The notes below the pieces were generated by a model. It saw only the letters and a program-made list of their open reading frames with translations. It was not told the origin of the DNA and made no database searches. This document shows positions 39,935-48,917 of a stretch of DNA of 64,000 nt, piece by piece (positions within the stretch are counted from its first letter, which is position 1; each line of letters begins with the position of its first letter). The position numbers and the translations under genes were made by a program. The stretch covers positions 55,453-119,452 of the forward strand of contig NZ_LZSQ01000131.1 of the NCBI RefSeq assembly GCF_001665535.1, read 5' to 3'. Source of the stretch: Mycobacterium sp. 852002-51961_SCH5331710 (GTDB taxonomy: Bacteria > Actinomycetota > Actinomycetes > Mycobacteriales > Mycobacteriaceae).

Positions 39935-42046
39935 TCAGACCCCGTCGGGCCCGTTCTCCAGCAGCCGGGCGAAACCGTCCTCGTCGAGGATCGGCACCCC
40001 CAACTCGACGGCCTTGTCGTACTTCGACCCCGGCGAATCACCCGCGACCACGTACGCCGTCTTCTTCGACACGGAACCGGCTGCCTTGCCGCCGCGCGCG
40101 ACGATCGCCTCCTTGGCCTCGTCGCGGGAGAACCCGGTCAGCGAGCCGGTGACGACGATCGACAGCCCTTCCAGCGTCCGCTCGATGCTGGCGTCGCGTT
40201 CGTCGGCCATCCGCACGCCGGCCTCGCGCCACTTGTCGACGATCGCGCGGTGCCAGTCGACGGTGAACCACTCGGTGACCGCGGCCGCGATCGTCGGGCC
40301 GACCCCCTCGACGACCGCAAGTTCGTCCTCCGAGGCGGACATGACGGCGTCGAGGCTGCCGTACTCGGTGGCCAGCGCGCGCGCCGCCGTCGGCCCGACG
40401 TGACGGATCGACAGTGCGACCAACACCCGCCACAGCGGTTGCGATTTGGCCTTGTCCAGATTGGCCAGTAGCCGTTTGCCGTTGGCCGAGAGCTGACCGT
40501 TCTTCGTGGTGAACAGATCCGTGCGCAGCAGGTCGTCTTCGGTCAGCGTGAACAGGTCTCCCTCGTCGGCGATGACACCGGCCTGCAGCAGCGCGGTGCC
40601 CGCCTCATAACCCAGACCCTCGATGTCGAACGCGCCGCGGCCCGCGACGTGAAACACGCGCTCGCGCAACTGCGCCGGACAGGATCGGGTGTTCGGGCAG
40701 CGGATGTCGGCGTCGCCCTCCTTAGCGGGCGCGAGCTTGGTTCCGCACTCCGGACAGTGCGTCGGCATCACGAACTCGCGTTCGGAGCCGTCGCGCAGAT
40801 CGACGACCGGGCCGAGCACCTCGGGGATAACGTCACCCGCCTTGCGGATGACCACCGTGTCCCCGATGAGCACGCCCTTGCGCTTGACCTCCGAGGCGTT
40901 GTGCAGCGTGGCCTGGCTGACCGTCGAGCCGGCCACCTTCACCGGCTCCATCCAGGCGAACGGCGTGACCCGACCGGTGCGCCCGACGTTGACCTTGATG
41001 TCGAGCAGCTTGGTCTGCGCCTCCTCGGGCGGAAACTTGTAGGCGATGGCCCAGCGCGGCGCCCGCGACGTCGATCCGAGCCGGCGCTGCAACGACACAT
41101 CGTCGACTTTGACCACCACGCCGTCGATTTCGTGTTCGACGTCGTGGCGGTGTTCGCCCCAGTACGCGATGCGCTCGGTGACCGCGTCGATTCCCTTGAC
41201 CTGCGCGGTGTGCTCGGAGACCGGCAGCCCCCATGCCGCCAGCGCCAGATAGGCGTCGTGCAGGGTTTTGGGCCGGAACCCCTCGGCGTGGCCGACGCCG
41301 TGGCAGATCATCCGCAGCTTGCGGCGCGCGGTGACGGCCGGGTTCTTCTGCCGCAGCGAGCCGGCCGCGCTGTTGCGGGGATTGGCGAACGGCGGCTTGC
41401 CGTCGGCGACCAGACCGGCGTTGAGTTCCTCGAAATCGGCCACGCGGAAGAACACCTCACCGCGCACCTCGAGAACCTTGGGCTGCGGGAATTCGTCGCT
41501 GTGCCTGAGCTTTTCGGGGATGTCGGCGATGGTGCGGGCGTTCAGCGTGACGTCCTCACCGGTGCGGCCGTCGCCTCGGGTGGCCGCCCGCTCCAGCCGG
41601 CCGTCGCGGTACACCAGAGACAGGGCGACGCCGTCGATCTTGAGCTCACACAGGAAGTGCGCGTCCTGCAGCACGTTTGGGCCGATCTCACCCTTGAGCC
41701 GCCCCGCCCATGCGGCGAGCTCATCGGGTGTGAACGCGTTGTCCAGGCTCAGCATTCGTTCGAGATGCTCGGCCGGGGTGAAATCGGTGGCGAAGCCGGC
41801 CCCGCCCACCAACTGGGTCGGCGAGTCCGGGGTGCGCAGTTCGGGGTGGTCCTCCTCGAGGCCCTCCAGTTCGCGCAGCAGTGCGTCGAACTCGGCGTCG
41901 GTGATGATCGGGGAGTCGCGCACGTAATAGCGGAACTGATGCTCGCGCACCTCGTCGGCGAGCTTCTGCCAGCGGCGACGCACGTCGGCGTCGGGGCCGT
42001 CGTCGGACTGCGCGGCCAGCGCGTCTTCGGCACGCTTGGAGGTCAC
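39935..42046 (-). CDS. ligA: NAD-dependent DNA ligase
   Basis: This 703-residue enzyme (Rv3014c homologue) seals nicks in replication and repair using NAD as the adenylate donor. The adenylated lysine is K136 in LCELKIDGVAL. Domain Ia, nucleotidyltransferase and OB parts are followed by the four-cysteine zinc finger (CPECGTKL, CPNTRSCPAQ), helix-hairpin-helix units (VEGVGPTIAAAVTEWF) and a C-terminal BRCT domain (GLSIVVTGSLTGFSRDEAKE). The start is a GTG at 42046. It is divergent from the MmcQ/YjbR gene. Confidence 0.96.
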   Translation of the reverse strand: MTSKRAEDALAAQSDDGPDADVRRRWQKLADEVREHQFRYYVRDSPIITDAEFDALLRELEGLEEDHPELRTPDSPTQLVGGAGFATDFTPAEHLERMLSLDNAFTPDELAAWAGRLKGEIGPNVLQDAHFLCELKIDGVALSLVYRDGRLERAATRGDGRTGEDVTLNARTIADIPEKLRHSDEFPQPKVLEVRGEVFFRVADFEELNAGLVADGKPPFANPRNSAAGSLRQKNPAVTARRKLRMICHGVGHAEGFRPKTLHDAYLALAAWGLPVSEHTAQVKGIDAVTERIAYWGEHRHDVEHEIDGVVVKVDDVSLQRRLGSTSRAPRWAIAYKFPPEEAQTKLLDIKVNVGRTGRVTPFAWMEPVKVAGSTVSQATLHNASEVKRKGVLIGDTVVIRKAGDVIPEVLGPVVDLRDGSEREFVMPTHCPECGTKLAPAKEGDADIRCPNTRSCPAQLRERVFHVAGRGAFDIEGLGYEAGTALLQAGVIADEGDLFTLTEDDLLRTDLFTTKNGQLSANGKRLLANLDKAKSQPLWRVLVALSIRHVGPTAARALATEYGSLDAVMSASEDELAVVEGVGPTIAAAVTEWFTVDWHRAIVDKWREAGVRMADERDASIERTLEGLSIVVTGSLTGFSRDEAKEAIVARGGKAAGSVSKKTAYVVAGDSPGSKYDKAVELGVPILDEDGFARLLENGPDGV

Positions 42047-42098
42047 CTTCGCAGGCTAACCGAGCGGCCCGACAGCACCGCACCGTTACCCTGACCCC

Positions 42099-42536
42099 AT
42101 GCCGCACCCGATCATGTTCCGCGACGACGACCCGGTGCTGGCACGGGTACGGACGCTGGCGCTGTCGTTTCCCGAGGCCTACGAGAAGATCTCGCACGGA
42201 CGGCCCGCATTTTTCGCCGCCAAGATGTTCGCGATGTACAGCGGCAGCGTCAAACCGCCGCGCAAGGGCGACTACATCCAGTACCCGCAGTCGATCCTGG
42301 TCAGGGTCGACCAGAGCGAACGGCACGCGCTGCAGGACGACGCCCGGTTCTTCTCCCCCGCCTATCTCGGGCCGTCGGGGTGGCTGGGGCTCGACCTGTC
42401 GGCCGGGACCGTCGACTGGGACGAGGTGCGGGAGCTGATCGACGCGTCGTTTCGGTTGACCGCGCCCAGGAAACTCATCAAACAGCTCGACTCAGAAACC
42501 TCGACGAGGTCTGAACAAACAGCCGACAGGCCATGA
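42099..42536 (+). CDS. MmcQ/YjbR family protein
   Basis: This 145-residue protein has the MmcQ/YjbR pattern (ARVRTLALSFPEAYEKISHGRPAF, then a central FAMYSG strand and GWLGLDLSAGTVDWDEV). The fold resembles DNA-binding CyaY-like domains, though a direct function has not been established. The C-terminal 20 residues are polar and variable. It precedes the acyl-CoA ligase gene by 16 bases on the same strand. Confidence 0.78.
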   Translation: MPHPIMFRDDDPVLARVRTLALSFPEAYEKISHGRPAFFAAKMFAMYSGSVKPPRKGDYIQYPQSILVRVDQSERHALQDDARFFSPAYLGPSGWLGLDLSAGTVDWDEVRELIDASFRLTAPRKLIKQLDSETSTRSEQTADRP

Positions 42537-42552
42537 ATCGATCGGAGACGCG

Positions 42553-44157
42553 ATGAGTTTCGCGAGCCCCTTTCCCGAGGTCGACATTCCGTCCACCAGC
42601 GTCTACGACTACCTGTTCGGCGACATCGCCGAGGCAGACCTCGACCGGATCGCGCTCGTCGACGCGAAGTCCGGCCGCGAGACCACCTACCGCGAAGTGA
42701 TCGCGCGCATCGAGGCGTTCGCGGGCGCGCTCGCCGGGCGCGGGATCGGCGTCGGTGACGTCGTCGGTCTGCTCTCGCCGAACAGTTCCGGGTTCGCGGT
42801 CGCATTTCATGGCATTCTGCGCGCGGGCGCGACCGCGACGACCATCAACGCGCTGTTCACCGCCAAGGACATCGCCAAGCAGCTAACCGACTCCAAGGCC
42901 AAGATGCTCGTGACGGTTTCCCCGCTGCTGGCACAGGCCGAGGAGGCGGCCGCGGCGGCGGGCATCGCCGGCGACGCACTCGTCGTGCTCGACGGTGCCG
43001 GCCAGGACGCCGACGGACACCCGAACGCCGAGGACCTGATGGGACCCGGCCACCCGGCGCCGGATGTGAGCTTCGCACCGTCGTCGCACCTGGCCGCGCT
43101 GCCGTACAGCTCGGGTACAACCGGAAACCCCAAGGGCGTCATGCTCACCCACCGCAACCTGGTGGCCAACGTCGCCCAGATCCGGCCCCTGCACGGCATG
43201 GTCGCCGACGACACCGTGCTCGCCGTTCTGCCGTTCTTCCACATCTACGGGATGACCGTGCTGCTCAACGCGGCGCTGCATGCGCGGGCCAAGTTGGTGA
43301 TCATGCCGAACTTCGATCTCGGCGATTTCCTCGGCAACATCCAGAACCACGCGTGCACGATCGCGTTCATCGCGCCTCCGGTCGCCGTGGCGCTGGCCAA
43401 GCATCCGTTGATCGACGAATACGACCTGTCCTCGCTGAACGTCGTGATGTCGGGTGCGGCTCCGCTGGACGCCGATCTCGGCCACGCCGTCGCAGAACGG
43501 TTGGGGTGCCGCGTGGTTCAGGGTTACGGCATGAGCGAGCTCAGTCCGGTCAGCCACATCACCCCGTTCGACGGCGGCCAGCACGAGATGAACATGGTGG
43601 CGCCACTGAGCTCGGTCGGCTGGACGGTGTCGAACGCCGCGTCGAAGATCGTCGACCCCGAGACCGGTGATGAGATCGACCCGCCCACAGAGGGTTTGAG
43701 CGAAACCGGCGAACTGTGGTTCAAGGGCCCGAACGTGATGGCCGGCTACCTCGGCAACGAAGAGGCCACCGGGGAGACGATCGACGACCAGGGCTGGTTG
43801 CACACCGGCGACCTAGCGCAGGTCGACGCCGACGGCTGCGTGTACATCGTCGACCGACTCAAGGAGCTGATCAAGTACAAGGGCTACCAGGTCCCGCCGG
43901 CCGAACTGGAGGCCGTGCTGCTGAGCCATCCCGACATCGCCGACGCCGCCGTCGTCGGGGTGCCCGACGCCGAGGGCGAAGAGGTGCCGAAGGCGTTCGT
44001 GGTCAAGCGATCCGGGGCGGAGCTCACCGAGCAGCAGGTGATCGACTTCGTCGCGGGCGAGGTGGCACCGTACAAGAAGGTCCGCCAGGTCGCGTTCATC
44101 GACGCGGTGCCGAAGTCGGCGTCCGGCAAGATCCTCCGCAAGGATCTGCGGAGCTGA
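42553..44157 (+). CDS. Acyl-CoA ligase of the 4-coumarate:CoA ligase type (FadD)
   Basis: This 534-residue AMP-forming enzyme activates a carboxylic acid as acyl-AMP and then acyl-CoA. Motifs in order: SSGTTGNPKGVMLTHRN (phosphate loop), GYGMSELSPVSH, GWLHTGDLAQVDADG, DRLKELIKYKGYQVPPAELE and the C-terminal lysine in KSASGKILRKDL. Its closest general class is 4-coumarate:CoA ligase, which acts on aromatic or fatty acids; the true substrate cannot be told. It is preceded by a short gap from the YjbR gene and is convergent with the surface-protein gene. Confidence 0.88.
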   Translation: MSFASPFPEVDIPSTSVYDYLFGDIAEADLDRIALVDAKSGRETTYREVIARIEAFAGALAGRGIGVGDVVGLLSPNSSGFAVAFHGILRAGATATTINALFTAKDIAKQLTDSKAKMLVTVSPLLAQAEEAAAAAGIAGDALVVLDGAGQDADGHPNAEDLMGPGHPAPDVSFAPSSHLAALPYSSGTTGNPKGVMLTHRNLVANVAQIRPLHGMVADDTVLAVLPFFHIYGMTVLLNAALHARAKLVIMPNFDLGDFLGNIQNHACTIAFIAPPVAVALAKHPLIDEYDLSSLNVVMSGAAPLDADLGHAVAERLGCRVVQGYGMSELSPVSHITPFDGGQHEMNMVAPLSSVGWTVSNAASKIVDPETGDEIDPPTEGLSETGELWFKGPNVMAGYLGNEEATGETIDDQGWLHTGDLAQVDADGCVYIVDRLKELIKYKGYQVPPAELEAVLLSHPDIADAAVVGVPDAEGEEVPKAFVVKRSGAELTEQQVIDFVAGEVAPYKKVRQVAFIDAVPKSASGKILRKDLRS

Positions 44158-45045
44158 TCAGGATCGGCCGATCCGCTCGGCCGCCTGGGCCGCCCTCGCC
44201 TGTCGGTACCCGAGCGCGGCGCCCGCCACGGGGATCACCAGCAAACCGGCGATGCCCCACAGGGGGTCGGTGGTGCCGGCGCCGGGCGCGACGACGAACT
44301 GACGCACCACCGCGGGTGGAGCGGTGTCCCGGCTCAACGGAGTCGGTGCGAGCGGCGGCAGCGACTCCGGGGGCATCGGAGCCGGCAGGGCGGGCGCCGG
44401 GACCGCGGGCGCCGGGACCGCGGGCGATTCCCCGCCGGCTTCAGGCGCGGGACCGCGGCTCTGCGGGGTGCGACCGTTGCCGAACGTCACCTGAGGCGGT
44501 TCGAACGCGGGCGCGAGCGCACCCGCGGCACCGGATCCGCCCGCCGCGACCGGTCCGGCCACCGACGCGATGCCCACCGGCGCTTCGACGACGGGCGCCA
44601 CACCTGCTACGGCCGACCGGTTGGCGGACTCCGGACCCGCCGCCACCCGAGCCTCCGGCTGCGGGGTGGACGCCACTCGGGCGGCCGGCTGTGGGCTCGA
44701 TGCGGCGCGACCGGCCGTCTCGGGGCCCGGCGCGACGGACAACCGGTTGCCCGATGTCGTCTTGAGGTCTTCGCGGCCCGAACCGACCCGCGATTCCGGG
44801 GCCGCACCGGGGCGGTTGAGGCCGCCGCCCTGTTTGCTGCCGCCGGGGCGGTTGCCGTCGCGGCGGTCGTTGTCGTGCTTGCCGTTGTTGGACCCGCGGC
44901 CGTGGCTGCCACCCCGATCGGAGCTGTGTCCACGGTCGGAGCCGCGCGAGTCACCGGGGTGGGCGTACGCGACCGCCGCACCCGATCCGCTCAGCAGGAA
45001 AAATACGGACACCACGCCGGCACCTGCGGCGAGGCGCGGGTTCAT
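44158..45045 (-). CDS. Exported Pro/Ala-rich protein with C-terminal membrane anchor
   Basis: This 295-residue protein has a signal peptide (AAGAGVVSVFFLLSGSGAAV, cleavage probably after AYA). It is followed by a charged His/Asp/Arg/Gly stretch (HPGDSRGSDRGHSSDRGGSHG), a long Pro/Ala-rich region and a final hydrophobic helix (LWGIAGLLVIPVAGAALGYR) with basic residues after it. This layout suits a wall-spanning surface protein. I recognise no catalytic domain. The ATG at 45045 is chosen since the signal peptide then starts normally. The 120 bases to the ArsR gene hold no obvious element. Confidence 0.75.
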   Translation of the reverse strand: MNPRLAAGAGVVSVFFLLSGSGAAVAYAHPGDSRGSDRGHSSDRGGSHGRGSNNGKHDNDRRDGNRPGGSKQGGGLNRPGAAPESRVGSGREDLKTTSGNRLSVAPGPETAGRAASSPQPAARVASTPQPEARVAAGPESANRSAVAGVAPVVEAPVGIASVAGPVAAGGSGAAGALAPAFEPPQVTFGNGRTPQSRGPAPEAGGESPAVPAPAVPAPALPAPMPPESLPPLAPTPLSRDTAPPAVVRQFVVAPGAGTTDPLWGIAGLLVIPVAGAALGYRQARAAQAAERIGRS

Positions 45046-45165
45046 CCGAACACCATTCCCTTCTCGGCAAAGGCGAATGACATCGCCTGACAGGCATTCT
45101 TGCATGAGAGCACCCCGAAGCGCAGCACCCGATTCGGACGCCGCAAATCGTCCGCGAAGCGGACC

Positions 45166-45498
45166 TCAGCCCTCCTCGACGTGGGCTCGCAGCCGGTCGA
45201 TGGCGCGGTCCCACCGCTGCGACAGTCTCTCCAGATACTCCCCGGCGTCGGCGAGGGGTTCGGGCCGCACCCGCCAGATACGCTCGCGACCGCTGCGCTC
45301 GCTGCTGACCAGGCCGACCGACTCCAGCAGCAAGAGGTGTTTCGTCGTGGCCTGCCGGCTGACCGCCACCACCTCGGTGACTTCGCTGGTCGAGCAGGGT
45401 CCGCCGTCGCACAGCCGGGTGACGATACGCAGGCGGTTCGGATCCCCCAGCGCGTTGAAGAACGACGACAACGGCGCGTCGGCCGTCGTTGTGCTCAC
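45166..45498 (-). CDS. ArsR-family regulator
   Basis: This 110-residue winged-helix regulator has the ArsR pattern ALGDPNRLRIVTRLC, VSRQATTKHLLLLESVGLV and RIWRVRPEPLADA. No cysteine pair typical of metal-sensing ArsR proteins is visible, and it belongs to the group paired with SRPBCC proteins. Its GTG start overlaps the stop of the SRPBCC gene (GTGA), so it is the second gene of that operon and likely represses it through the operators at 45992-46053. Confidence 0.85.
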   Translation of the reverse strand: MSTTTADAPLSSFFNALGDPNRLRIVTRLCDGGPCSTSEVTEVVAVSRQATTKHLLLLESVGLVSSERSGRERIWRVRPEPLADAGEYLERLSQRWDRAIDRLRAHVEEG

Positions 45499-45989
45499 AC
45501 GGCCTCGCTGACCGCGAGGTACTTGCGCACGAGTTCGGTCTGCGCGGCCCAACCCTGGCTGTTGCCCTCGAACGCCGAGGCACGCCGGTGCGCGGGCAGC
45601 GCGTCGAAGCCGGACTCGACGATGCGCAGGAGCACGCCCTCGGCGACCTGCTCGAGCGTGAACTCCACCAGCGTCGTCGGTTCTTCGGAGACGTCGACGC
45701 CTTCCTCGACCCCGTAGGGATGCCAGCGAAAGGCCAGCCGTCGTGGCGGTTCGACCGCTTCGATGTGCCAGGCGTCGGCCGTGCCGGCATACGGCTCCTG
45801 CTGCCGGGCGACGTCGGCGTCGACCGCCGTCGGCGTCATGACACCGGTGATCGAGGTACCGGCGACGAACGGCCCGTCGAAGCGCACCCCGAACCATTGA
45901 CCGAACTCATCGGCGTCGCTGATCGCCCGCCAGACGCGCTCGAGCGGCGCCTTCAACACCACTTCCTTCTCGATTCGATCCGTACTCAT
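45495..45989 (-). CDS. SRPBCC (AHSA1-type) protein
   Basis: This 164-residue protein has the START/AHSA1 fold pattern: IEKEVVLKAPLERVWRAISDAD, FGQWFGVRFDGPF and TTLVEFTLEQVAEGVLLRI. Such proteins bind a hydrophobic ligand or partner; in AHSA1 operons the function is usually unknown. The ATG at 45989 follows directly on one of two perfect operator palindromes. It is translationally coupled to the ArsR gene. Confidence 0.83.
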   Translation of the reverse strand: MSTDRIEKEVVLKAPLERVWRAISDADEFGQWFGVRFDGPFVAGTSITGVMTPTAVDADVARQQEPYAGTADAWHIEAVEPPRRLAFRWHPYGVEEGVDVSEEPTTLVEFTLEQVAEGVLLRIVESGFDALPAHRRASAFEGNSQGWAAQTELVRKYLAVSEAV

Positions 45990-45991
45990 AT

Positions 45992-46053
45992 GCAACTTCC
46001 TGGTTGCGCCTGACGGTAGGCGTCGTCGCCACGAAGCGCAACCCTTTGGTTGC
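45992..46053. promoter_or_regulatory. Two perfect ArsR-type operators
   Basis: GCAAC-N6-GTTGC occurs at 45992-46007 and again at 46038-46053, centres 46 bp apart. The first sits three bases before the SRPBCC start codon. Two identical-arm palindromes before an ArsR operon are strong evidence for autoregulation. Confidence 0.75.
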
Positions 46054-46064
46054 ACTTTTTCTGA

Positions 46065-46135
46065 GTGCGCCGAATTCTGCGTCAGGGTCGCTGTTTTCGA
46101 CGGACCACAGCCCTGGTGCAGAATTCGGCGCGCAC
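46065..46135. repeat. REP-like palindrome, copy 3
   Basis: GCGCCGAATTCTGC at the right side pairs fully with the left arm (one GC step is missing on the left). Inside are CAGGGTCG and CACAGCCCTGG, the family core in reverse orientation. It runs right up to the stop codon of the MetE-like gene. Confidence 0.72.
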
Positions 46136-47145
46136 TAGATCGCGTCGGGGTCTTCGGCGAAGGCGTCGGCCGCCTTCTGTGCCAATCCGATCGCGGTGCG
46201 CGCCCACTCGGCGGTGGCGCCCGCCAGACCGCAGGCCGGCGAGATGCCGATGCGCTCCGTGAGCACGGCGCGCGCGAAGCCGAGTCGGTCGGTCAGCGAC
46301 ACGGCGGCCTTGGCGATCTCTTCCGACGACGGGCGGGCCTCCGGCGCGGTCGAAGGCACGACGCCGAACACCACCGTGCGACCGGAGTCGACGAACTCAG
46401 CGACGCGGTCGAGATCGGCGGGCACGAGGACCGACGCATCGACCGATATGGCGTCAACCGTACTGCGCTGCAACACATTCCACGGCACACCTGATGCGCA
46501 TCCGTGAACGGCGACCGGCGCGCCCACCGCGGCGACACATTCGTCGAGCAAACTGATGGCCACCGATTCGTCGACGGGGTGCACCGGCGTCAGGCTGGTC
46601 ACCCCGGTCAGCCGGCCCTCCAGTGCCGCGGAGAGCAGCGGTTCGTCGAACTGCACCACCACCGCGGCGTCCAGCCGTCGGGCGACGTGCGCCCGATGCT
46701 GCGCGACACCTTCGGCCAGCGAAGTGGTCAGGTCGCGCACCGCACCCAGATCGGTGAGCGCGCGGTGGCCGTTGCCCAGCTCCAACTGTGCCGCCAGTGT
46801 GATCGGCCCGGGTGCCTGAACCTTGACGGTGCGGCCCGCACCGCGCAAACCCGCCTTCTCCCAAGCCTCTTCGAGCGCGTCGAGGTCTTCCTCCAGCAGG
46901 CTCCTGGCCCGCCGGAGGACCGCGGTGCGGCCCGCGGCGATGCGATAACCGCGGGGGACGGTGTCCATGCTGATGTCGACCAGCAGTGCCCCCGTCCGGC
47001 CGATCATGTCGGCGCCGACACCGCGGCCGGGCAGCTCGGCCAGATGCGGCAGAGCGTCCAGTTCGCCGACGATGATCTCGGCCGCATCCCGTGCCGACGT
47101 GCCGGGCCAGGATCCGATGCCGGTGGCGGCGGCGAAAGCACTCAC
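46135..47145 (-). CDS. MetE-like protein (Rv3015c type)
   Basis: This 336-residue protein resembles the C-terminal zinc domain of cobalamin-independent methionine synthase but lacks the N-terminal half. It starts with the family phrase ATGIGSWPGTSARDAAEII. Probable zinc ligands are in VHGCASGVP and ISPACGLAG, and VVQFDEPLLSA is the usual acidic strand. Such short forms use varied methyl donors or are uncharacterised; it should not be called methionine synthase without proof. The GTG start at 47145 is divergent from lpqA. Confidence 0.78.
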   Translation of the reverse strand: MSAFAAATGIGSWPGTSARDAAEIIVGELDALPHLAELPGRGVGADMIGRTGALLVDISMDTVPRGYRIAAGRTAVLRRARSLLEEDLDALEEAWEKAGLRGAGRTVKVQAPGPITLAAQLELGNGHRALTDLGAVRDLTTSLAEGVAQHRAHVARRLDAAVVVQFDEPLLSAALEGRLTGVTSLTPVHPVDESVAISLLDECVAAVGAPVAVHGCASGVPWNVLQRSTVDAISVDASVLVPADLDRVAEFVDSGRTVVFGVVPSTAPEARPSSEEIAKAAVSLTDRLGFARAVLTERIGISPACGLAGATAEWARTAIGLAQKAADAFAEDPDAI

Positions 47146-47204
47146 TCGTTTGACAGTATTCGATCGGGCTAGTCTCGGTCCGGAAGGGTTGGGAAGGACA
47201 CACC

Positions 47205-47849
47205 ATGCCCGCAGCGCTACGGTCGGCAGCGGTGTGGTGCGCGGCGGTCGCGATCACGTCGGGGTGCACCCACCTCGTCGACGGTCAAGCGATGCGGGCG
47301 TTACCCGGGATCGACGACGAGTCGCTGTCCCCGATCGACGTCGAGACGATCATGCTCGATCAGTCGCAGATGCGCGCGATCACCGGCGCCGGTGAGGATC
47401 TCACGATCATCCCGACGATGGACGGCAAGTTCCCGGTCGACATCGATCCGCTCACCGAGACCACTCCCCTGCAGTGCCAATGGATCTTCGCCGAGACTCA
47501 GACCTTCGGACCCGACGTCGAGGAGTTCCACAAGACGACGTTCCAGCATCCGCCCGAGGGCAGGTTGATCTCCGAGGGTGCGGCGGCGTATCGCGATGCC
47601 GCGACCGCGCGGCGCGCGTTCGACTCCCTAGTCGCCCTCGTCGACGGCTGCAGCGCAACGCCTTTGGGACCCATGTTCGTCGGCGAATGGGCCGTCGGTG
47701 CGGACACCTTGCAGACGCGGCCCGCCAGTGCCTGCGGTCGCGATTACCGCGTCAAGTCGGTGGTGCTGGTGGAGGTGACCGCATGCCGGTTCCCCGACTC
47801 GGTGCCCGAGATCGTCATCACCAACATCCTGGCCAACGTGCCCGGCTAG
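47205..47849 (+). CDS. lpqA: Lipoprotein LpqA, sensor domain
   Basis: This 214-residue exported lipoprotein (Rv3016 homologue) has a signal peptide with ITSGC as lipidation site. A PknH-type extracellular sensor domain follows, with cysteines in LQCQWIFAE, DGCSATP, SACGRDYR and TACRFPD that can form disulfide bonds. The ligand is unknown. It is convergent with mnmA, with no bases between the stop codons; the ESX/PPE genes found here in M. tuberculosis are absent. Confidence 0.83.
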   Translation: MPAALRSAAVWCAAVAITSGCTHLVDGQAMRALPGIDDESLSPIDVETIMLDQSQMRAITGAGEDLTIIPTMDGKFPVDIDPLTETTPLQCQWIFAETQTFGPDVEEFHKTTFQHPPEGRLISEGAAAYRDAATARRAFDSLVALVDGCSATPLGPMFVGEWAVGADTLQTRPASACGRDYRVKSVVLVEVTACRFPDSVPEIVITNILANVPG

Positions 47850-48917
47850 CTATCGGGTGATCGTCGCGCTTCCCAGCACCTCGTCGCCCGCGGGGTCGGG
47901 GCGGTACAGCACCATCGTCTGACCCGGAGCCACCCCGCGCAGCGGTGTGCGCAGGTCGACCACGAGGCGGCCGTCGCGGAGTTCGGCCACGCCCTCCTCG
48001 ATCCCGCCGTGTGCGCGCACCTGCACCTGGCATTCGATCGGACCGTCCGGCGCGACACCGGATGTGAATATCGGCCGCTCCCCGGTCAACGTCCACACGT
48101 CGAGGTCGTCGGCGGCGCCGACCCGCACCGTCGCGGTGTCCGGATCGATCTCGGTCACGTAGCGCGGCCGGCCGTCCGGGCCGGGCCCGGCGATGCCCAG
48201 GCCCTTGCGCTGACCGACGGTGAACGCGTGCACCCCATCGTGTTCGGCAAGCACCGTGCCCGCGGCGTCGACGACCGACCCCCGCCGCACCCCGATCCGC
48301 GCGCCGAGGAACGCCTGGGTGTCGCCGGAGGGAATGAAGCAGATGTCGTGGCTGTCGGGCTTGTCGGCGACCGCGAGCCCGCGACGTGCGGCCTCCTCGC
48401 GGATCTGCGGCTTCGGCGTGTCACCCACCGGGAACGCCGCGTGCCGCAGCTGTTCTGCGGTCAGCACCGCGAGTACGTACGACTGGTCCTTGGCGGCGTC
48501 GACCGCGCGGCGCAGCCGCCCGTCGGACAGCCGCGCATAGTGTCCGGTGGCGACAGCGTCGAAACCCAACGCCAGCGCGCGGGCGGCCAACGCGGAGAAC
48601 TTGATCCGCTCGTTGCACCGCACGCACGGGTTCGGAGTCTCGCCACGAGCGTACGACGACACGAAGTCATCGATCACGTCTTCTTTGAACCGGTCCGCGA
48701 AATCCCATACGTAGAACGGGATGTCGAGGATGTCGGCGACCCGGCGCGCATCGCCGGCGTCCTCCTTCGAACAACAGCCACGCGATCCCGTGCGCAGGGT
48801 GCCGGGAGAGGGCGACAGCGCCAGGTGCACACCGACCACGTCATGGCCGGCGTCGACCATCCTGGCGGCGGCGACCGAGGAGTCCACGCCGCCGCTCATG
48901 GCAACCAGTACCCGCAC
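47850..48917 (-). CDS. mnmA: tRNA 2-thiouridylase
   Basis: This 355-residue enzyme (Rv3024c homologue, TrmU) adds sulfur to the wobble uridine of tRNAs for Lys, Glu and Gln. The ATP-binding PP-loop is SGGVDSS (residues 8-14). The catalytic cysteines are in NPCVRCNERIKF (C98, C101) and HDICFIPSGD (C193). The GTG start shares one base with the iscS stop, so the sulfur donor and the thiolase are made together. Confidence 0.95.
   Translation of the reverse strand: MRVLVAMSGGVDSSVAAARMVDAGHDVVGVHLALSPSPGTLRTGSRGCCSKEDAGDARRVADILDIPFYVWDFADRFKEDVIDDFVSSYARGETPNPCVRCNERIKFSALAARALALGFDAVATGHYARLSDGRLRRAVDAAKDQSYVLAVLTAEQLRHAAFPVGDTPKPQIREEAARRGLAVADKPDSHDICFIPSGDTQAFLGARIGVRRGSVVDAAGTVLAEHDGVHAFTVGQRKGLGIAGPGPDGRPRYVTEIDPDTATVRVGAADDLDVWTLTGERPIFTSGVAPDGPIECQVQVRAHGGIEEGVAELRDGRLVVDLRTPLRGVAPGQTMVLYRPDPAGDEVLGSATITR

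Noticed and set aside
46990..47204. Possible cobalamin riboswitch at the MetE-like gene
   Set aside because: I looked for the B12 box and surrounding stems before the gene and found none; the gap to lpqA is only 59 bases.
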